Shown in pieces: positions 1-11,105 of a stretch of 64,000 nucleotides of DNA. The stretch comes from Siphonodentalium dalli (taxonomy: Eukaryota; Mollusca; Scaphopoda; Gadilida; Siphonodentaliidae): assembly GCA_032622095.1 (NCBI GenBank), contig CP136065.1, positions 66,767,031 through 66,831,030 on the forward strand, read 5' to 3'. Numbering within the stretch: the first letter of the stretch is position 1; each line of letters opens with the position of its first letter. The translations under genes were made by a program, and so were the position numbers. The notes under the pieces were generated by a model. That model was not told where the DNA came from and searched no databases. It saw only the letters and a list, made by a program, of their open reading frames with translations.

Positions 1-700
1 ATGATAAAAATTTATCAACTGGATACAGGGTGGAAGCCAAGATGGTAGCCAGGGAGTTATGACCATATATGAGGATAATAGGTATACAGGGAATTATTGT
101 ATGGTCATGAATGGTGTGTGGGTATATAGGGAGTGCCCTGTTGGTAACGGTGGGGCGTATATTTATATATGTTGTGGATGTGTTATCATTTGTGGTGTAT
201 GGGGAGTAGATTTATTATCATGGATGGCGTGTATGAGTATGGCAAGTATGGAACTTATGAGTGGTCGTAGGTGCGGATATTGGTATATCTGGACGGGCTC
301 ATCATTGGTGATGTGCATATGTAAACCTGGATTTACTCCATGGTCATGGGTATGGCGAATAGGTATACATGCAGTGGCTGTATGGTCCATGTGAGGTGAA
401 TATGTATACATTGAGTGACTGTATGATCGTGAATGTAGTGAATATGTATACATAGAGTGACTATATGGTCGGGTGTAGGTGTTCATGCATGGTGACTCGT
501 GGCTGTATCGTCATGTGTGGTATGTACGGGTATAACCAAGTATGGCTGTATGCTCAGGTGTACTAGTACATGTACGTGTATAAAGTGGGTGACTATTTTG
601 TCATTTGTGTGGTGTTTATGTACATATGGAGTGACTGGGGTAATGGTTGGGTTGTACATATGTACCTTGAGTGGCTATCGCTTTCCACAATAACTCAAGG
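1..700. repeat. Degenerate 42-bp minisatellite, forward orientation
   Basis: The stretch is made of loosely repeated units of about 42 bp built around words such as GTATACAGGGAGTGACT and ATGGTCATG. The same units appear at 62880-64000 in this orientation, and at 758-905 and 2040-3125 as the reverse complement. Short open frames here are by-products of the repetition. At 671-688 and 734-751 an 18-bp inverted repeat with one mismatch marks the point where the array flips orientation. Confidence 0.75.
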
Positions 701-757
701 ATATGTTAATCAATAGAGAGGTCATGTCATATCGTGGAAAGTGATAGCCACACATTA

Positions 758-905
758 ACACAGTCATTACATAAATATATATATAAACACCACATACATA
801 ACAATATAGTTACCCACTGTATACATGTACACCTGACCCATGACCACGGATGACCATACAGCCACGCGTCACAATGCAGGCACACCGGCTATACTCCTAA
901 ACATG
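758..905. repeat. 42-bp minisatellite, inverted block 1
   Basis: A short block of the terminal minisatellite read as the reverse complement (CCATGACC, ATACAGTCACT-type words). It follows the inverted junction at 671-751 and ends where the G-tract region begins. Confidence 0.55.
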
Positions 906-1175
906 ACCCATAACCAGGGATGTGGCTAGAGGGTCTCCGCTGGGGGGGGGGGGGGGGTGTCCACCTTGGGAATTTCCAACTGCACCCCCCCCTTGAGTCG
1001 GAATCACACCAACACAATTTTTGCATAATTCCATTTGCACCCCCCCCCCCATTTAAGTCGGAATCACACCAACACAACTTTTTGCATAATTCCACTTGCA
1101 CCCCCCCCTTGAGTCGAAATCGCACCAACAACTGTTTGTTTGCATAATTCCATTTGCACCCCCCCCCCCTTGTAC
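906..1175. repeat. G/C homopolymer tracts with a ~60-bp tandem repeat
   Basis: A run of about 17 G at 940-957 is followed by four imperfect units of roughly 60 bp. Each has a poly-C tract followed by GAGTCGGAATCACACCAACA and TTTGCATAATTCCA words. Homopolymer lengths in such tracts are unreliable in assemblies. Confidence 0.7.
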
Positions 1176-1199
1176 CTCATGCTCAGGCCTAATTTCCTA

Positions 1200-1745
1200 T
1201 ATATTCATAAGCCAGCTACCGACAACAGACCAGGAAACACCGGGCCGACCATGGTTGTTTGGCCCGGTGTGAGAAAATTTTGAAAAGTATATACAAGAAA
1301 ATCGCAAATCCTAGCATCTAGACTGGCCTCAACTGAAGCTTTCCTAGTGTTGGAAATTTCAAACCTCATGCTCCCCCTCAGGTTGGAAAATTCTTCAACT
1401 GATGACCATTTATGTCTACAAGTTTGACCAAATGTAGTAAAATATTATTTTGCTAAACTAATTAGCAGTTTTGTATTGGCCATGTGGATGGGGCAATGAC
1501 ACACCGGGCCGACCATGGTTCGGCCCGGTGTGCGAAAATTTTGAAATCTGAACAAGAAAATCGCAAAATCCTAACATCTAGACTAGCCTCAAGCCTTCCT
1601 ACTGTTGGAAATTTCAAACCCTACACCCCCACTTAGTTTGGAAAATTTCCAACTGATGACAATTCCAATGACAATGTTGACCAATTGTATGACAATATTG
1701 TTTTCTTAAATTAACTAGAAGTTTTTGACTGGCCACGGGGGAGGG
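1200..1745. repeat. Two direct repeats of ~280 bp, each headed by a GGGCCGACCATGG palindrome
   Basis: Unit 1 starts near 1219 and unit 2 near 1498. Each opens with a near-palindrome, CACCGGGCCGACCATGG followed by CGGCCCGGTGTG, and then AAAATTTTGAAA. The bodies share AAGAAAATCGCAAA and GTTGGAAATTTC blocks. A third partial copy without the palindrome lies at about 1755-1900. No coding potential is seen. Confidence 0.7.
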
Positions 1746-2039
1746 ACCAGGACACAATCTTTCCAAGTGTTGGAAATTTCCAACCTGTCACCCCCCTAAG
1801 GTTGGAAAATTTCCAACTGATGTCCATTTCTGTCAAAAATTTTGACAAAAAATAGGAACATATGCAAATATTGGTCGAAAAACAATAAATTCCCCCAATA
1901 AATTGTTTTATAATCAAACTACAAGAACATTTTCAACCTATTGTTGGTGTGAAATTTCGTTGTGGCAGGTATGAAATTTCCAACTATTGAAAATATAGCT
2001 CTCTGCTGGGGGGGGGGGGGTGAGACACCCCCACACCCC
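1746..2039. other. Non-coding; partial third repeat copy and a poly-G tract
   Basis: The first half repeats the GTTGGAAATTTCCAAC words of the preceding units. A G-tract lies at about 2008-2020. Nothing else is recognisable. Confidence 0.5.
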
Positions 2040-3125
2040 CCCTCTAGCCACATCCCTGCCCATAACCATATAGTCACTCCATGTATACCCATTCATCTCA
2101 CCATTTGCCATAAGGTCATCCCCTGTATACCTATTCTCCAAACGCATGGTCAAATGAACAATCAATATATACATCTACACCACAACAATGACCATAAAGT
2201 CATTCCGGTATACATATGCACATCACAATGGCCATATAGCCACTCGCTTCATACACATACCCTCACCCATGTTACCTGGTATACTCCTTCACCTGACCTA
2301 TGGCCATATAGTCACCCCATGTGTACCGTGTGTACTCAAAACATTCATACACGATCATGGTCAATCCTTGTATTCATATTCACCCAACAGTGGCCATGTC
2401 AATCCATGTATTCCTATTTGTCACACCATAGCCGAATAGCCACTCAAGATATACTAATACACCCAGCCATGTCAGTATAGTCACTCCATGTATGCATATG
2501 CACCTCATCCATGGCCATATAGCCACTCGCTATATACACATATCCCTCGCCCATGACAATAAAGCAACACGTGTGTGTACTGGTATAACCTACACATGAC
2601 GATACCGACACGAGTCACCAAACAGGAACACCAGGTACATGTATACTCATACGCCTGTCACCCCCTGTATAGATGTTCATTACATTTATGATCATACGGT
2701 CACTACTTGTATACCTACATGTACTCATATCACCATTAACCATACATTCACTACATGTATACCTATTCGACACATATAGTCATATAACCACTTGATATAC
2801 GTATGCAGCCCATCATAGACCATAGATTCACTCCAGGTATACATGTAACGCTCACTAATGGCCATTCAGCCCTTCCAGATATACAAAAAACCCGCACATA
2901 CCACCACTCAAACAATCCATATCTGCATATACACCTCACACATGACAATTCAGCAATTCACTGTATAATCATACACGCCATCCATGATAATACAGCTAAG
3001 ACCTATACACCCACCAATGATAATACATCCACGATATATATAAATATACATCCCACCCGTTACCACAAGGACATTCCCTATGTACCCACACGCTCGATAA
3101 TGTCCACCAGCTTAGTCCAGAATTT
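2040..3125. repeat. 42-bp minisatellite, inverted block 2
   Basis: A kilobase of the terminal minisatellite read as its reverse complement, with recurring GGCCATATAGTCACTCC and TGTATACATAT-like words. The open frames of up to 172 codons are low-complexity His/Pro/Thr/Ile strings following the repeat and are not taken as genes. Confidence 0.75.
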
Positions 3126-3559
3126 CAATACATAAAAAAATTGACATTTTTAGTAAAAAAAATACTACTGGTATATTTTTAGACTAACATTTCGGCAGAC
3201 ACACAACTTTTCCTTGAATTATATTTCATATTTCGATGTATTGAGTATGCGTAATGATTATTACACATGTCCGCTCGTATAAACGGGGTTTTAGCTAGTA
3301 TTTACATCAATTTTATTTTCACATGTTTTGCCAGTGACCGCGATATTTTTAATAAGAGACGCTCAGTGACTCACCATTTTCGTACGCGATTTTCATCTCT
3401 TTCGCCATCCAAGGTCTGGATCGTTTGGTGGTCTCACACCATGGTAATTTTGTGGTAATTCCGGCTCGTGCATGTACGCTCCCGTTGTCAAATTTAAAGT
3501 GTCTTCTGCTGACGAATCAGACGAGGAACAATCAGATCGCAAAAACATTTCTGTCAGTG
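3126..3559. other. No recognisable gene
   Basis: Unique-looking AT-rich DNA. A minus-strand open frame spans 3393-3758 and includes a PYMxEP-like YMHEPE motif. In my memory such a motif recurs in transposon-associated zinc-finger proteins of invertebrates. The evidence is too thin to call a gene. Confidence 0.3.
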
Positions 3560-4045
3560 TCAGCCATTCAGTGGGGCTAATGGGGTCGTTGTCGTAACGT
3601 TTTATACATAAATGCACACCGTGTGCATTTATGTATACATAAATGCACACCAGTCTCAGTCGGCGCGAGATTGAAACGTTACCGTAAATGATTGCCGTCT
3701 GCTTCAATTCATAACTATTTTTTTCCCCGATGTTCTGATAAAGGCATTCTTTTATCATAATGACGAAACTGCAATAAATTGGTCATCGATCGCATATTTT
3801 CCTTAGTATTAAACAGGGACGGAAAGAACTGCATGCTTGTTTGGTCGATGAACGGAAGAAAAAACTTACAAAAAGTATCATAACGTGTGCATTTACGTAG
3901 AAAACACTACGACAATGGCCCCTGTCACATGACACTACGCGAGACTGGTGTGCATTTATGTATACATAAATTCACACGGTGTGCATCTGTGTATAAAACA
4001 TTACGACAACGACATTAGCTTCAGTGGGGTACCTCGAAACAGTGC
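3560..4045. mobile_element. Small inverted-repeat element (MITE-like)
   Basis: Left arm 3560-3660 (CAGTGGGG, GTCGTTGTCGTAACGTTTTA, then an ATACATAAATGCACAC palindrome at 3603-3637) is matched in reverse complement by right arm 3940-4040. The arms are about 100 bp and the centre about 270 bp. The inner palindrome pairs 3603-3619 with 3621-3637 perfectly. No target duplication could be fixed. Confidence 0.55.
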
Positions 4046-4179
4046 GCGGTACAAACAAAACAGTTATTATGCACGGGGAGTTGATTTAAAACATGTATAT
4101 TAATGAAATATAGTAGTAGAAGGTCTTCAGTTACGAATTTGCAAGGTCATTTTACCGTTTTATTAGATATATAGTGAGT

Positions 4180-4300
4180 GGTAGAATCTACCGCGCACTG
4201 TCTCGAGAAAAGCTTACTGCGCTATATATCTTCCGCGCATTGTTTCGAGAAAAGCTTACTGCGCAGTTGTTTCCAGAAAACTTACTGCGCGGTATCGGAT
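4180..4300. repeat. Three short tandem units around CCGCGCA...AAGCTTACTGCGC
   Basis: Three imperfect units of about 45-50 bp share a GCGCA(C/T)TG, TCGAGAAAAGCTTACTGCGC core. Single related words occur inverted at about 4030 and directly at about 5270, suggesting a dispersed family. Confidence 0.5.
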
Positions 4301-4326
4301 TAATATAGCGATAGTTACGTGATAAA

Positions 4327-5100
4327 TTAGATATTATAAAACATTTTTTTTAAACTCCCATCAGCTTTTATCCGGGCTTTGAACCGGCAGACTAAAAAAG
4401 TCAGGTAGTTGTCTTTCGTAGCGAACATATTATTTTTAGCAGCATTGGCCAAAATGAAATTACCGGAGCCATATATGGCAAATCTTATCTCTCTCTGTTG
4501 ATCAGTTATTATGTCAAGAAGTCTGTCCGTCAAAATCAGGTAATTTCAATATTTTCCAATCAGTCTCTATTTTGATCACATTGTTTAAACTTTTACAGTT
4601 ATTATGTGTAGGCTCTGCCCCCCCCCCTGCCCTTGGATGCTTCCGGCGCCCTGAATATATTATATATTATGTATATATATTGGTCCCTGGTCCAATGGCG
4701 AGGAATAATGTTTGGAATTAATTTGTGCTGGCAATTAAGAATACCTTTTCCTTTAATTTTGGAATAAGAGTTGATCTGAAATAGCTATTAGGCCATAAAT
4801 GTTCAACAGATCAGTTTCGATTTCCTCATATGTTTCCAAATTATTTATTGTTAAAATTCCGTTCGACGTGGAAAATAACCGACCAACGATTTTGGTTAGG
4901 TGCTTTTTAAATTTAAGGCGTGAGTCTAGAGTGAATCCCAGGAAAGTGGATTCGTTAGATTGCGTGATATGTGTGTGTCTCTTTCTTTCTGACATTTCGT
5001 CATTTATTTTTACTTTTATAGTTCTGTGTGTGAGAAATGGTGATATGAGTGTAACAATTTTTAGGGGAGGTCTGTTGTCATTCTTAATTTATACCTAAGT
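4327..5100 (-). pseudogene. Non-LTR retrotransposon RT remnant
   Basis: The minus-strand frame 4753-4995 encodes about 80 residues with FLGFTLDSRLKFKKHL. This matches the post-catalytic (thumb-side) segment of LINE reverse transcriptases, where a KFLGxxxDxxLxxxxHI block follows the FADD motif. The upstream frame is broken, and no catalytic block or endonuclease is present. The downstream minus frame 4327-4533 has no clear LINE motif and may be chance. I read this as a 5'-truncated, decayed LINE. It is not obviously the same family as the LINE at 43407-47015. Confidence 0.45.
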
Positions 5101-5470
5101 ACATTGTGTCATACTGAATCGGACCGTCGGACGCTTTTCAGTTTCTATACATCTAAGAATAGTGCCCCGGTTTTCCATTCTATATTCATTGCCGTTTTGA
5201 TATCCTATGTGAGTCTATATACATGCACAGGAGCTTGGAATTTGGTCAAACCCCTCCCCGCAGTTCCGCGCACTGTTTCGAGGTGCCGATTCAGTGGGAA
5301 ATACCCAAGGTCCTTGAATACGTCACACGCCTTCTCGCAAATAACTGTTTCCGTCAAAATAGACAATGAGGTGAGGCATCAGGCTATCATCCATACACAC
5401 ACAGTCGTAAACACTCGTATCTTTCAGACAGCGGGGGATTGTTTTCTTAAATAAGTGTGATTAACTTGAT
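5101..5470. other. No recognisable gene
   Basis: An open frame of 116 codons at 5104-5454 has no recognisable motif. A CCGCGCACTGTTTCGAGGT word at about 5271 echoes the repeat at 4180-4300. Confidence 0.3.
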
Positions 5471-5780
5471 ACAAATATGAATAAATGAACATATATTGAG
5501 AATTTTCGCGACGGCGACTTTAAAAAAAAAAACAAAAAAAATTAGATTGAATTCCTTGCTCAATTTATAAATATAAATAAATAAATAAATGAAAAAAAAT
5601 ATATAATAAAATATATTAATTTTTTTAATAATTATTAAATTTTTTATTTTTTTTTAAATTAACATAATTTGAAAAACTAACACCATTATAACTCTGCCAA
5701 GGGTATCCCGAGTCACCACACCAAATTTGTTTAAATCGGTCCAAAATCTTGTGTTATGTACTGGTAAATTTGTTTGGAGC
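5471..5780. repeat. AT-rich tract plus dispersed CCGAGTCACCA repeat
   Basis: An A/T tract at 5520-5660 precedes a segment with CCCGAGTCACCACACCAAAT and AAATCGGTC words. These recur at 53985-54030 in the intron of the secreted-protein gene. Such segments commonly form the end of dispersed invertebrate repeats; the family is not identified. Confidence 0.45.
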
Positions 5781-6099
5781 GACATTAAATCCAATTCACC
5801 AATTGCATCCCATGCCTTTGGACTACTTAGCTATTGATAAGGCTATATTATTTTCTGATGTCTCTTATGCCAATGTGCAGATAATCTGATAAAGAAAGCT
5901 ATGGTATCTAATTTAAAATAAAGATTCAACAATACTTGAACATCTTTGCTGCCTTCCACAGCTGAAGATATGGCTCTACATAAACAATTCCTGTGATTTG
6001 TTGTCAGCTCTGCTATATAATTGATATTAACGGGTCAGCAGTGAGGTGGCTTATCTTGATCTATAGGTCACCTTTCACATTTAACCCAAGGCTGTGGCG

Positions 6100-6312
6100 G
6101 TGCATCATTACAGATCCTGTACCAATGCATTCTCTTATATAAATGCGAGTGACCCATAAATTCCAATAATTTGTGTTATGTACATTTGTCTATAATAGTA
6201 CATAACAGTATACTCTATAATTCAACACCAAAACTCTCATTTATGATTCCGATCATAGTAATTTACTATCGCCAAGGGATGCGTTAACATCTGCCGATCG
6301 TGATCGGCCTCT
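6100..6312. repeat. Dispersed ~210-bp repeat, copy 1
   Basis: The sequence from GATCCTGTACCAATGCATTC to GATCGTGATCGGCCTCTCGT matches 10500-10733 almost base for base in the same orientation. The CAATGCATTCTCTTATATA portion also appears in the hairpin at 55552-55620. The preceding 5780-6100 has no recognised feature. Confidence 0.7.
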
Positions 6313-6319
6313 CGTTTGT

Positions 6320-7130
6320 ATCACAAAATCGAATTATTTATATCACAAAATACTAAGCATTTGGTGATATCAATAATTCTATTTTGTGATATCATAAATT
6401 CATTTTGTGATATCATAAAATTGAATTTGTGATATCACTAATTCATTTTGTGATATAAATAAATAGAAAATGCCATAGCTGGACTACTATTCCTTCAACA
6501 TTTTGTGATATCATTAAATCAGTTTATGATATCTTAAAATCGAATTATTTATATCACTAAATGTTTACAAATTTTGTGATATCATCTATTCGATTTTGTG
6601 ATATCACAAAATGAATTTATGATATCACTAGTTTCATTTTGTGATATCACTAATTCCCCAACAGTTTATATCAATAAATTAATTAGTGATATCTTAAAAT
6701 CATTTTGTGATATCATATATTTGATTTTGTGATATCATATATTCATTTAGTGTTATCATAAAATGATTTATTGATACACTAAATAGGTACTAAATAGAAG
6801 GAGTGAAGGACGGTGCCCCATGAATCCGTGAATTAGTGATATGATAAAATTGAATATGTGATATCATAAAATAACTAGCATTTATTGATATCACAACATG
6901 AATATAGGATATCACTAACTCAAATTAGTGATATCATAAAATGAAGTTAAGATATAATAAAATCGAATGTATGATAGAACGCATTTAGTGATATCAATAA
7001 TTTGATTTTGTGATGTCATAAATTCATTTTATGATATCAATAACCATTTTATGATATCACTAAATGCATTTCGTGATATCAATAAATAGTCTTTTCGTCT
7101 GAATTATTGATGTCACAAAATGAATATATC
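6320..7130. repeat. GATATC-centred palindromic repeat field
   Basis: About 800 bp contain dozens of short units, TTTTGTGATATCATAAATT and variants, each centred on the palindrome GATATC or CAC/GTG-flanked forms, spaced roughly 20-30 bp in either orientation. The sequence is interrupted twice by unique-looking segments, near 6465 and 6790. No coding potential. It may be a decayed palindromic satellite. Confidence 0.7.
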
Positions 7131-7700
7131 TATATCTATATTTGCGAATGTCTGTCTGTCTGTGTTCTATATAAATTCACAGGGGACCACCTAGATGGCA
7201 CAAAAGGGGTCTAATTGGGGTAACTTTTTACGAGAAAGATAATGGCGAGGGTTAGAATTTTCTAAAGTGACGCCGTTGTTGTCAGGGGCAGAAAAGGGGG
7301 AGGGGGAGAAAAAAAATTTGTCGCAAATTGCCACCAAACTTATATATAATCATCCCCATAAATTGGTGAGGGCTGTGGGTGGGTACTAAATTTGATATGA
7401 ATTGGTTTAGTCGCCGATTGCCATGAATCTTATACAAATTCATCCATATGGTATGAGGTGTCTAATGGTGTCTCAAAGCTGTCAAAAGTGGCGCCATTCG
7501 AGTCAGGGGTGCACTGAAAGGGAGAGGGGCACCAAAATCGATACACAATATTTTTAGCGCCAATTTCCACCAAATTGATACACATTCTTATCCATGATAT
7601 GAGGAATCTAATCTTGTGATTTTAAAGACATCACATTGATGCTGCTTTGGTGAGAGATGTCAAATAGGGTGTACAAACTGGTAGGGGGGGGGGGGTAAAA
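7131..7700. repeat. Diverged ~190-bp direct repeats
   Basis: After a TCTGTCTGTCTGTG tract, imperfect units recur, each containing GCCACCAAA(C/T)T, TCATCC and a purine-rich GGGGGAGGGG stretch (about 7300, 7430, 7560). A G-tract lies at about 7685-7696. No gene is seen. Confidence 0.45.
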
Positions 7701-8166
7701 ATTTGCCCTAATCGGTATTCTAGTGCGTTTTGTTTAATTCCTGAGCATAACTTGTGGAATCTTTTATCAAATTCCGACAGCGGAATCTATTGGAAAAACG
7801 TGCACATCGAATTCACTGGCGTGTATCAGTTGGAAATATACGAAAATAAATCAAAACGAGGGGTGGTGAACACAGAAAATGGCACGGCGAACTACCAGTG
7901 CATGCCAACGAGGGCTACCAGTGCCAAATTGTCTTTATATGTTAAGTTATATCGAGTATATGTCGGGGGACGTTTTAGATTCAGTTTAAGCTACTAGGAA
8001 TGTCTCATCCCCTCATCAAATTTGGACACAATCGATCTAGAATGGTACATGTGTGGGTCTAAGATATGAAAGTTCGAAATTTTAAGTATGGCGATACTCA
8101 ACATTAGTGGAACATAAAGTAACAATTTAGTCGACAAGAGTTTAAATTTCCCTTTATTCGTTATTG
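7701..8166. other. No recognisable gene
   Basis: An 81-codon open frame at 7752-7997 shows no family motif. The rest is non-coding. Confidence 0.3.
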
Positions 8167-8660
8167 GCACCGAGTTAGTTCCATGTCTATTGGATTCAAA
8201 CTAATGTTCAACATTTGCAAATAAGTCTATCATTAAATAGGGTAGTCCAAGTCTTCTCGTACTAAAACCAGCTAAGATATTGGGATGGAGATGCTGGTGT
8301 TTACCAGCATCTCCATCCCAATATCTTAGCTGGTTTTAGTACGAGAAGACTTGGACTATAAATAGGGAATTCTAATGGAACGATCTTTCTAATTATCGCA
8401 GCAAATGTTGCATATATGGGGTGGACTTGTTCCCAAAATTTAGAAAGTAATTGATATTGGGGCAAGTATATCTTGGCACTGAGTTAGTTCCATGTCAATT
8501 GGATTCAAACTGATGTCCAACATTTGCAAATAAGTCCATCATTAAATAGGGAAGACGTTCTAATTCTAATGGAATGATCTTTCTAATTATCCCAGCAAAT
8601 GTTGCATATATGGGGTGGACTTGTTCCTAAAATTTAAAAAGCAATTGATATTGGGGCATG
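8167..8660. repeat. Two direct repeats of ~185 bp
   Basis: Unit 1 (8167-8470 including an insertion) and unit 2 (8473-8660) both run from GGCACCGAGTTAGTTCCATG to AATTGATATTGGGGCA. Unit 2 lacks the hairpin and therefore shows the pre-insertion site. Confidence 0.8.
8234..8367. mobile_element. 116-bp perfect hairpin insertion with 9-bp target duplication
   Basis: Arms 8243-8298 and 8303-8358 are perfect reverse complements (56 bp) around a 4-nt loop, GTTT. The hairpin is bounded on both sides by TAAATAGGG (8234-8242 and 8359-8367). The paralogous repeat unit at about 8540-8560 has TTAAATAGGG once, with no hairpin, and so serves as an empty site. A 9-bp duplication is what Mutator-like transposases make, so a minimal Mutator-type MITE is my inference. 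No transposase is nearby. Confidence 0.85.
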
Positions 8661-8819
8661 CATATCTTTGCCTATATGTTGAGTTATTCGTCGACTTTAA
8701 GGCGTTACCGTATGTATGGTATGGCAGTTGCTCCCAATGACTATTTACTGCCTGTAGAAAATGGGTCACGTCCGAACTTTTTTTTACAAGAGTTATCCAT
8801 CTTAGATGGTTTTTAGTTA

Positions 8820-9305
8820 AGTTTTTCACCGATAGCGCGATAACTCACGCAAATATTTCAACAATATTTGGTAATGAGACTCTTGCAACAATATCTCGGA
8901 CGAGTCAGGACGAGTTAGAAAACCAGTTTTTTCCGAAAAAAAATTCCGGAGTAATGGGTCTTACTTAGTTTGTCTATTTTTAGCAAATTTATCACCGTCA
9001 GCGCGATAACACGATGAAATATTAACCGATTTCAACAATATTTGGTATATGAGTCTTCTGCAACAATATCTCGGACGAGTTCGAAAACCAGGTTTGTCCG
9101 ACTTTTTTTCGCGGAGTTATGGGTCTTAGTTTGTCTATTTTTAGCAATTTTATCACCGTTAGCGCGATAACTCCATGAAATATTAACCGATTTCAACAAT
9201 ATTTGGTGTATGAGTCTCCTGCAACAATATCTCGGACGAGTTCGAAAACCAGGTTTGTCCGAATTTGTTTTCTCCAGAATTATGGGTCTTAGTTTGTCTA
9301 TTTTT
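8820..9305. repeat. Three tandem units of ~168 bp
   Basis: Units start at about 8824, 8996 and 9161 with TCACCG(T/A)TAGCGCGATAAC. They share ATATTAACCGATTTCAACAA, CAATATCTCGGACGAGT and ATGGGTCTTAGTTTGTCTA. Two further units lie at 10736-11010. Open frames on the minus strand are repeat shadows. Confidence 0.8.
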
Positions 9306-9700
9306 ATGTTTACCCATACCATAGTATGGTAAACATAGTGTCGTTGCCCGGATTGACCACTCGTCGTTGGTCCGTCTGTCTGTCTGTCCGTCTGTCCGTC
9401 TGTCCGTAGACACTTTACGAGTAATGCGATAACTCAAACATTTTCTATCCGATCGAAACCAAATTTTATATATGGGTTTATCAGCCCAAAATACAGATCG
9501 AGTTCAAATATTTTTTAATGGAGTTATGGCCCTTTGACATAGAAATCATGCATGTTTCGATAAATCTACAATTTTTCAACTGATAGGAACCAAATTTTGT
9601 ATGAGTGTTTCTCAACTCAAAATACAGGTTGAGTTCGAATATGGGTTTGATCCGATATATTTTAATGGAGTTATGGTCTTTTGATTATTTTATTTATGGC
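9306..9700. repeat. Palindrome, TCTG/TCCG tract and GCGATAACTC repeat
   Basis: A palindrome TTTACC(C)ATACCATAGTATGG sits at about 9306-9334. It is followed by a CCGTCTGTCTGTCTGT tract at 9370-9410 and by a TAATGCGATAACTC, TTTTCTAT, GATCG(A/G)AACCAAATTTT segment that recurs at 10150-10290. The pattern fits the end of a dispersed repeat. Confidence 0.55.
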
Positions 9701-10150
9701 TAAAATATATCAAAGATACCCAGTTGCACTGTCCAAATAGAATCTAATAAATCAGGTTTGAATTTGTCTTCTCACACAGAGTTAGTATCCAGTTACAATG
9801 CCACGAATTGTCTCTCTGTCTTGCATTGAGATAATTAACTACTAGCATGTGTTGGCCATATCATATACTATCTCTGTATATACTTTATACTCTATAAAGT
9901 ATCTCTGGCCATATGCTGGGGATAGCATAGATGGAATGTTTCTACTATATATTTGATATGCATGGTTATTTAAATTCCATCTTAAAGGCATAATCTGGTT
10001 TCATTGTTTAATAGCATTACTATTGGAGATTAATAATGTGATTGTGTTTAGTAAATTTGTTGGACATTAATTTCAATTGATTACAAATGTGAATTGAAAT
10101 ATTAAAGGGGCACACCAGGTTTGATATATTTTTCTTGTACTCTGCAAGTA
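9701..10150. other. No recognisable gene
   Basis: AT-rich sequence without supported open frames. Confidence 0.3.
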
Positions 10151-10735
10151 CACTTTAGGCATAATGCGATAACTCTAACATTTTCTATTTGATCGGAACC
10201 AAATTTTGTATATGAGTTTCTCAGCCCACAATACAGTTTGAGTTTGAATATGGTTTCGATCCAATTTATTTAAAGGAGTTATGACCCTTTTTCGAAAACA
10301 AATTTGAAAAAAATAATTTTATTTTTTTTATTTTTATGTTTTATAATAATAATAATAAAAAAAATGTCAGTGACTCTTTCATTGGTTTTCATTTAGATAT
10401 TGATGATTATGATACACTTTGATAAAAAGGTTCCCAATCTTTTTTTTAAATAATTAAATTTTTTTTTTTTAAGTTAAACCAATTTGAAAAAACTAACACA
10501 ATTAGGTTGTGGTGGTTTAGCATTACCGATCCTGTAAGAGTGTATTCTCTTATATAAATGCCAGTGACCCATAAATTCCAATAATTTGTGTGATGTAAAT
10601 TTGTCTATAATAGTACATAAACAGTATACTCTATAATTCAACACCAAAACTCTCATTTATCCGATCATAGTAAATTTATATCGCCAAGGGATGGGTTAAC
10701 ATCTGCCGATCGTGATCGGCCTCTCGTTAGCAATG
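10151..10735. repeat. Dispersed repeats, including copy 2 of the ~210-bp repeat
   Basis: 10151-10290 repeats the segment at about 9420-9560. 10310-10490 is an AT-rich tract like 5520-5690. 10500-10733 is the second copy of the 6100-6312 repeat. The two regions therefore share the order AT tract, AACTAACAC, then the 210-bp unit, which suggests one composite repeat of about 450 bp. Confidence 0.6.
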
Positions 10736-11020
10736 CTATCACCGTTAGCGCGATAACTCAATGAAATATTAACCGATTTAAACAATATTTGGTATATGAG
10801 TCTATTGCAACAATATCTCGGACGAGTTCGAAAACCTGGTTTGTCCGAATTTTTTCCCGGAGTTATGGGTCTTAGTTTGTCTATTTTAATCACAATTTTA
10901 TCACCGTTAGTGCGATAACTCAATGAAATATTAACGGATTCAATTGATATTTGGTATATAGGTCTATTGCAATAATATACCACCGTCCAATTGTTTCCCC
11001 CGGAGTTGTGCACCTTATTG
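10736..11020. repeat. Two more 168-bp-type tandem units
   Basis: Units beginning ATCACCGTTAGCGCGATAAC at 10737 and ATCACCGTTAGTGCGATAAC at about 10898 belong to the same family as 8820-9305. Confidence 0.75.
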
Positions 11021-11105
11021 GCAGAAGTTTGGTTCGACTGCCAAAAAACTCGACAAAAGCATCTTAGATGCGTACCCCTTGTTTTAAATTAAATTAATTT
11101 AAAGC

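Noticed and set aside
1962-2480. 172-codon open frame of His/Pro/Thr/Ile
   Set aside because: Follows the 42-bp minisatellite (42 is divisible by three, which keeps frames open). Low complexity.
3393-3758. 121-codon frame with YMHEPE
   Set aside because: One short motif is not enough to claim a transposon zinc-finger protein, and half the frame lies in an inverted-repeat arm.
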